Shown here: in pieces, positions 57,463-64,000 of the stretch
How positions within the stretch are numbered: position 1 is the stretch's first letter
Layout of the letters: every line of letters starts with the position of its first letter
Assembly (NCBI GenBank): GCA_000827495.1
Contig: KN817518.1
Coordinates: 832,405 to 896,404, forward strand
DNA: 64,000 nt
Origin: Hypholoma sublateritium FD-334 SS-4
Taxonomy: Eukaryota; Basidiomycota; Agaricomycetes; Agaricales; Strophariaceae
Reading direction: 5' to 3'
Notes under the pieces: model-generated
What the model saw: the letters and a program-made list of their open reading frames with translations, nothing else
Databases searched by the model: none
What the model was told of the DNA's origin: nothing
Position numbers and translations under genes: made by a program

Positions 57463-58897
57463 CGCGGGGCTATAAGGCAGCTGATCCGCGTGCTAAAAAT
57501 ATAGAACAGTGGACTATTTTGAGAATGGGAGGTTAAAATCGATGTATAGGCATACCGAGTTGCGAATATATTTATGTGTGTACCTGCAAAAGTGGATTGT
57601 GGTGTGTAAGTCAATTTTCTGTTAAAGGCACCGTTGCTGGAGTGTCGTGGATTCTTTGGAAACACGGATAGCCTAAAGGCTGAACGATTAAACATTCTTC
57701 CCAAATAGCCACAGCTTACTGGCCAAAACGGGTACTATCTACTATAAGTAGTTCACTTATTGCCCGTGTGCGGGCATCAACTACCGTCATTTCTCATTTT
57801 ATCTGAGTGCGTGTCTAATACAAACCTCGGGGGTCACGGTTTTCCTGGAGTGAAGTCAATGCAAGCACGCATTTCATAAATTTGGACGCGATTGTAGTTA
57901 TAGTACAGATAACACCACTCTATTCATCGCAGATGCTGTTCCATAACTTGCGCGCCCGGTGCCGCCGTCCCCCGGCTCCGACGCTTACTCAGTTTCACCA
58001 TAATAGATCAGTCATGAGGTACTTTGTCGTTTCTAGATAAGTATGTGTTGTTCGTTTTTATCCGCTTCACGATTTTTTTGTAACAGCGCTCCAAGGACTA
58101 AATTTAATGCATCCGCCATTTCCGAGAAGGCCAACCCGACTCTGAGGAGAGCCGTCCAAGGGAATTTATTCACTAGTAGGATCGCTGGTATTTATTCGCT
58201 AATATAGTAAGTGCTTTCACCGTCCGGTTTATCCGACCCCTTTATTTGATTGATATGCACCGCGGCCCGCTACTACAGCCTTAGAAACTAGCTTCGACTT
58301 CTCAGCCGGTTTACCGGGAGCACAACTTCACAGGGTTTCGATACACCGATCAAACCTTACAATAGAATGTGAGGAACTGAAAGATATCTGATACGCTGTT
58401 TATGTGTCATAAAATTATACTTAGAGCCAGGAAAGTAGTAGACATAATTGCAACGTCTATATGACTTAAATACTAGTAATAGTAAGAATTCAAAATTAAG
58501 CTATACTTATATATTTGATTGATAATAAGGAAAAGCGTCTCGGTCCCATTGAAATTAGGTCCAATCGCCGCCGAACTCAACTATGTACTTGAGATTCTGA
58601 TTTTTGAAAGACTCCGCAATAACTGTTAGCAGTGGCAGATCAGAAAACTCCTTTGGAGATGAACGTAACATTAGTGGACATGGTTGATCTTATTAGTACA
58701 AGATATCCCACAGATAATCAAAGAACTTAGGCCTGGGACATGAATCAAACATGAATCGGGCAAAGTTTTGACGAACCACACAACCCAAATATGGCATGCG
58801 GATGCAAGGGCCCCGACAAATAGGACAATACAATTCACCACAACTAAGCACTGCGACCAGCAATGTTGGCCACTGCGAGTTGTTCGTCCGAAACATC
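57463..58897. other. Intergenic with PEBP remnant
   Basis: 1.4 kb of AT-rich DNA. Apart from the PEBP remnant at 57950-58180 no gene is recognised. The final 200 bases are the SF3B6 promoter. Confidence 0.5.
57950..58180 (+). pseudogene. Decayed duplicate of the PEBP gene, 3' domain only
   Basis: Three blocks in order resemble the intact gene upstream: RPVPPSPGSDAYS (against SPGPPPGSDPHR), then RYFVVSR and a stop (against RYVLLVFSQ), then APRTKFNASAISEKAN and AVQGNLFT (against TPRTNFSASAFAEATN and PIAGNYFL). Signal peptide, VDPDAP motif and GPI tail are not found. Stops and frame changes separate the blocks. A tandem duplication followed by decay is the likely history. Confidence 0.65.
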
Positions 58898-59386
58898 ATG
58901 GCCCTCGCTAGACCGGCTGTAAGTCTCCTTCCCCATTTCTTAGCTCTTCAGACGCTGATAAACTCACTTTCATACAGACCAAACTTCCCCCTGGTGCCAA
59001 CAGGATCCTGTTTGTAAAAAACCTTAACTACCAAATCACAGGGGAAGATTTGTATGATTTGTTTGGCCGGTATGGCAGCATTCGTCAAATCCGTATAGGC
59101 AACGAACAAAAGACGAAAGGCACAGCCTTCATTGTCTATGACGATGTTATGGATGTAAGCACCCAAATACTCCCCTTCGCGACAGCCTCGTACAACTGTA
59201 TTCCATTTCATTCAGGCCAAAAATGCACTTGATCATCTCAATGGCTTCCATTTGCAAGAGAGATACATTGTCGTCCTATACCACATGCCAGCAAAGCAAG
59301 ACGCCGCCGCTGCGAAAGCGGATCTTGCAAGGCGAGAAGAGGAGCTAGCCAACCTCAAGAAGAAGCACGATATTGGAGACGCGTAA
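58898..59386 (+). CDS. SF3B6: Splicing factor 3B subunit 6 (SF3b p14)
   Basis: Predicted 122-aa RRM protein of the U2 snRNP SF3b complex, which contacts the branch-point adenosine. Exons 58898-58918, 58978-59154, 59216-59386 (369 nt). RNP2 is ILFVKNLNY and RNP1 is KGTAFIVYDD. The segment GEDLYDLFGRYGSIRQIRIG and the end HLQERYIVVLYHMPAKQDAA fit p14 closely, including the Tyr in RNP2 that faces the branch site. The short first exon encodes only seven residues. Length is normal for the family. Confidence 0.94.
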
Positions 59387-62055
59387 TGTGTTTAACTTTG
59401 TATTATAGAGGTCATCGTGAGTTCCATGACTTTTGTTCCATCTACCTTGTCTCCTTATATACGTTCCCCTTCGCTCAGCATAGGCAAATGTCGTCTTGCC
59501 AGGTCGCATCTAACATTGCATTGTATTATTAGCGTCTCAAGCATATTACTTTTTACTTTTGGTCTCTAATCCATCTAGTCCTCGACTTTTGGCTCGGACG
59601 GCATTCTTTTCGCAGAAACAACGTTTCGAATCTATTTACTGCATGTTGGGCACGCGCTGTCGATGTGTGGGGAGTACTGCTGGGGGTACTGGCGGCTGGT
59701 ATGTACTATTAGGCTCGTTTATGGGTCGCTTGCGGGAATAACATACTATTGCCAACATGATTCAGTGCACTTTGGTGGTCGACAGCTGCTTGGATGTGCT
59801 GGGCTGAATTTGCAATTCGGAAGGTCGCATTTGATCTGCGGGCGCCAATTAAACCTGCCGCTGTGGTTCATGATAAATGGCCTCCATTGACCTACCTCCT
59901 CATCAGGCTATAGGGCGCTCCAAATTAGCAATGCATCGATGTCTGGAGTTGAAATTCATACTAGCGTAAGACCATGGCCACACCTTCGAAGAGCAATGTC
60001 AATAGGCGCTTGTCACTGATGGCGACCACAGTATTCACTTTTTATACACATTACGAACTCTGCAATGCCAATGTTACACAGTTTGTGAGTAGCCTGCCTT
60101 CTCGACGTCAAGCAAGATAGGCTCACTGTCGAAAATAGCACATAATGGTACAGAAGGAAACTCCGCGGTGACTAGAAAGAGGGAGCGATGTTGGAATGAA
60201 GTCCAGAACATCAGTGAACACTGACTCTCTTTATAGGATCCAGCTCACTCATGCACCACGCTCGGTAAAGAATTTCCTTGGTCTAAAACCTCGTTACCCA
60301 CCGCATGATTTGAATATTTGGAACGCCTCGATACCCACGATCATATCGAGGATGCAGTACGAAATTTGGCCTCACTTTGTGGGATAGGGTTCTTGTGTTA
60401 ACCACCACCTATATCAGGCGCGTACACTCGGGGTTTTCCTTGATGTAGCTGTGACGGCCGGCTTCTTCTCTCTCAAGGATCGACAATCACAGTACGTCGT
60501 TCCGGGGATTGCAATAAACTTCTCGGGGTGTGATCTACATTGGATCTGCGTAAGCTTACAAGCCCAGTGTGTATGTACACTGATGTACACCGAAGTCTGG
60601 CGAAATCGAGATCAAATTCCTCGGGTAGCGATCGCTACTCACTGCTTATATACATACCGAGCGTGGATGTCTAAATCTGTGTCCTTCCAATTTTCAAACA
60701 GGCATACTGTGGTAAGATTACCTCATAATGTAGTATATACAGTCTACTTATTTGCCGCTCCAGTACTTTCTACTCTAGTGCAGCTTTTAGGAGAGCACAA
60801 CGCCTGCAGACTGTACCAGGCGATTCGTATGAGTAGTATGTAGGTGGAAATATCAAAATGTAGAATCAACGGTTAATTCATGGCTCTCGGCACTCTCCAC
60901 ATGCAAGATTCATGTTTGCCGTGGTCGAACTTGGTCGAGCGTGGTCACCAATGTGGCGGAACCCGGATGGTGTGATCACACTGTCGCCACAATCCCTCGG
61001 CGTTATTGAAATATCTTCCGCTCGGTTGACACAGCCCACGGGTTACTTTGCGGCGCGCACACACAATCGTAGATTTGCGCCAGATTCGAGTTTCTACGTG
61101 CCGTAGTCGTGGTTTTTTTCTGAGATTTAACTCACACTCAGGCTGGCCTATTCTAGACCCGAGGATGATAAACTGCCAACACGCGCGCTCTATAATCCAT
61201 ACACACGTCCGCCCGCGAAATTCTGGATTCTGTGGTCAGTTTTACTTATTTTAGCCTGGTTAAGTAACATGCATTCATGATTCACGTATATTCATCTCCC
61301 GCCCTAGGGGCTAGAAACCCCTACTTCGTTATTATCATCAATATTAATTCGCCTACATACGATTGTGCTCGAAACAGGCCTCTTAACGGCCTTTTCATTG
61401 TAATTTATGGATATACTTAGAGTGCAATAAAGCGAGATTCATCAAAACGCCAATCTCCCCGTTCTTGGACTTCGGACTCCCTGGTTCAATACATCCACTC
61501 CCTGCTCAATGTTGTTCGTCTTCTTGTGCTAAGAAGTTGAGCTTTGTCGTATGGAATCCAATTGCTGCCTGATTGCTGGGCTTTGCTGGACAGGTCAGCG
61601 AGAGCTACTTAGTATAGACCGCAGATCCATATCGGCGACGATCTCGACGCGTGAATTTAATCAGAAAATTGGATATTCGATTGATCCATGACATGCATGA
61701 CACTATGACGGACATAAACCTCGCTCACTATTTCGATCATGGCCACGTTGTGAACGAAAGATCTTCCAAGTCATAGATAGGCGTGCATATAATCAGAGAA
61801 CATCCCCTTAACCTTCAATCATGGGTGCGGCGAAAATGAAGGCTCGTATGAGTAGTCGATGTTATAGATTGCATGGGGAGCAAAGTCATGAATTGTAATG
61901 CTATGAAAAGAAAGCAGAATAATTATTTCATAAAACACAGTCATTACAAAAAAGAATTGCCGAACTTTCGCAAGGACTTAAGCTGGTCGAACATGAAAGT
62001 ACACAAAGGAAAAAATCCATCTAGCCCCGCCTATCCAAAGGAAGCATTTGATGAT
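59387..62055. other. Intergenic, 2.7 kb, apparently gene-free
   Basis: Longest gene-free stretch in the window. Several open frames of 60-130 codons (such as 60451-60843) have no signal peptide, domain or splice-consistent extension. No terminal repeats, poly(A) tract or tandem array was noticed. It may contain old transposon relics or noncoding RNA that cannot be told by eye. Confidence 0.45.
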
Positions 62056-63686
<1,631 letters not shown>

Positions 63687-63798
63687 TTTTGAGATGGTGG
63701 TTGGAAGTATGGAGAAGCTGACGTCGGAGTTTCAACGGACAGCGCTTTGGTCACCGTGTAATACTCAGGCTATTCATAAAGCACTACAACTTTCAACA
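63687..63798. promoter_or_regulatory. Bidirectional promoter FAL1 / SF3A3
   Basis: Only 112 bases separate the divergent start codons at 63686 (minus) and 63799 (plus). No TATA box was seen. Confidence 0.6.
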
Positions 63799-64000
63799 AT
63801 GGACTCGATTCTCGAGATTCAGCGACAGACGCACGAGGAGGTTGAACGATTTGAACGTGCATTGTACACCCTCCTGTCTCGTCCAAACTCCACCCACGAC
63901 AAAAATTTGCAGAATGAACACAAGGCGTCACAAATACTGGACCGCATCTCAGCGAGGATCACGACATTGAACAACTTATACCAGGACGAAGACGCGAGAA
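63799..64000 (+). CDS. SF3A3: Splicing factor 3A subunit 3 (SF3a60/Prp9), 5' end
   Basis: First 67 codons of a gene running off the right edge. The protein begins MDSILEIQRQTHEEVERFER, followed by LLSRPNSTHDKNLQNEHKAS and ILDRISARITTLNNLYQDED. This heptad-rich N-terminus (ILE.QR..HEE.ER) is that of SF3a60, the U2 snRNP subunit that helps form the mature 17S particle; yeast Prp9. No intron is seen in the visible part. The zinc fingers that would confirm it lie outside the window. Confidence 0.85.
   Translation, partial: MDSILEIQRQTHEEVERFERALYTLLSRPNSTHDKNLQNEHKASQILDRISARITTLNNLYQDEDAR

Overview
The window is nuclear DNA of a filamentous basidiomycete, most likely an Agaricomycete. Protein genes are densely packed on both strands, nearly all are split by introns of about 45-70 nt with GT(A/G)NGT donors, and the gene set is fungal: two RhoGEFs, Sec10, Rix1, Rrn11, RNA polymerase I, Lcl2, and a GH74 xyloglucanase carrying a fungal CBM1. 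No rRNA, tRNA or CRISPR locus was seen. Most gene models were assembled by hand by joining reading frames at splice sites. For many of them I checked that the summed exon length is a multiple of three.

Layout. 1-439 is the 3' end of a GRR1-like F-box/LRR gene. 0.9-9.5 kb holds two RhoGEF genes, tail to tail. 10-14.4 kb holds Gemin2, a GNAT acetyltransferase and a small GPI-type cell-surface protein. 14.7-16.4 kb is a CHR-family chromate transporter. 16.6-19.0 kb is a 5'-truncated LINE with RT and RNase H remnants, a poly(A) tail and an 11-bp target-site duplication. 19.2-21.8 kb holds quinolinate phosphoribosyltransferase and ACMSD, two competing enzymes at the NAD branch point of tryptophan catabolism, tail to tail. 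22-25.3 kb holds an unrecognised coiled-coil protein and a Ser/Thr-rich single-pass membrane protein. 26.5-29.5 kb holds an aldo-keto reductase and an AUH-like enoyl-CoA hydratase. 29.6-35.9 kb holds SEC10 and ORC4, head to head. 37-40.5 kb is the secreted GH74-CBM1 enzyme.

40.9-52.3 kb is rich in ribosome-production genes: RIX1 (60S assembly) and RRN11 (Pol I initiation) end 21 bp apart, then an AP-1 accessory-like gene (LAA2/aftiphilin type), then RPA190, the Pol I largest subunit. 52.8-58.2 kb holds a disordered KEN-box protein, a degenerate noncoding tandem repeat, LCL2, a GPI-anchored PEBP-family protein and a decayed PEBP copy. The right end holds SF3B6, eIF4A-III/FAL1 and the 5' end of SF3A3. 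With Gemin2, the window therefore carries several spliceosome or snRNP factors.

The most notable points are two matters of gene architecture. In ORC4, an AT-hook exon and its intron are tandemly duplicated, and the second intron copy has a GC donor and an open, three-divisible length. In RPA190, the catalytic NADFDGD motif is encoded on consecutive microexons of 14, 18 and 21 nt. I saw no defence island, biosynthetic cluster or other clearly new multi-gene system.
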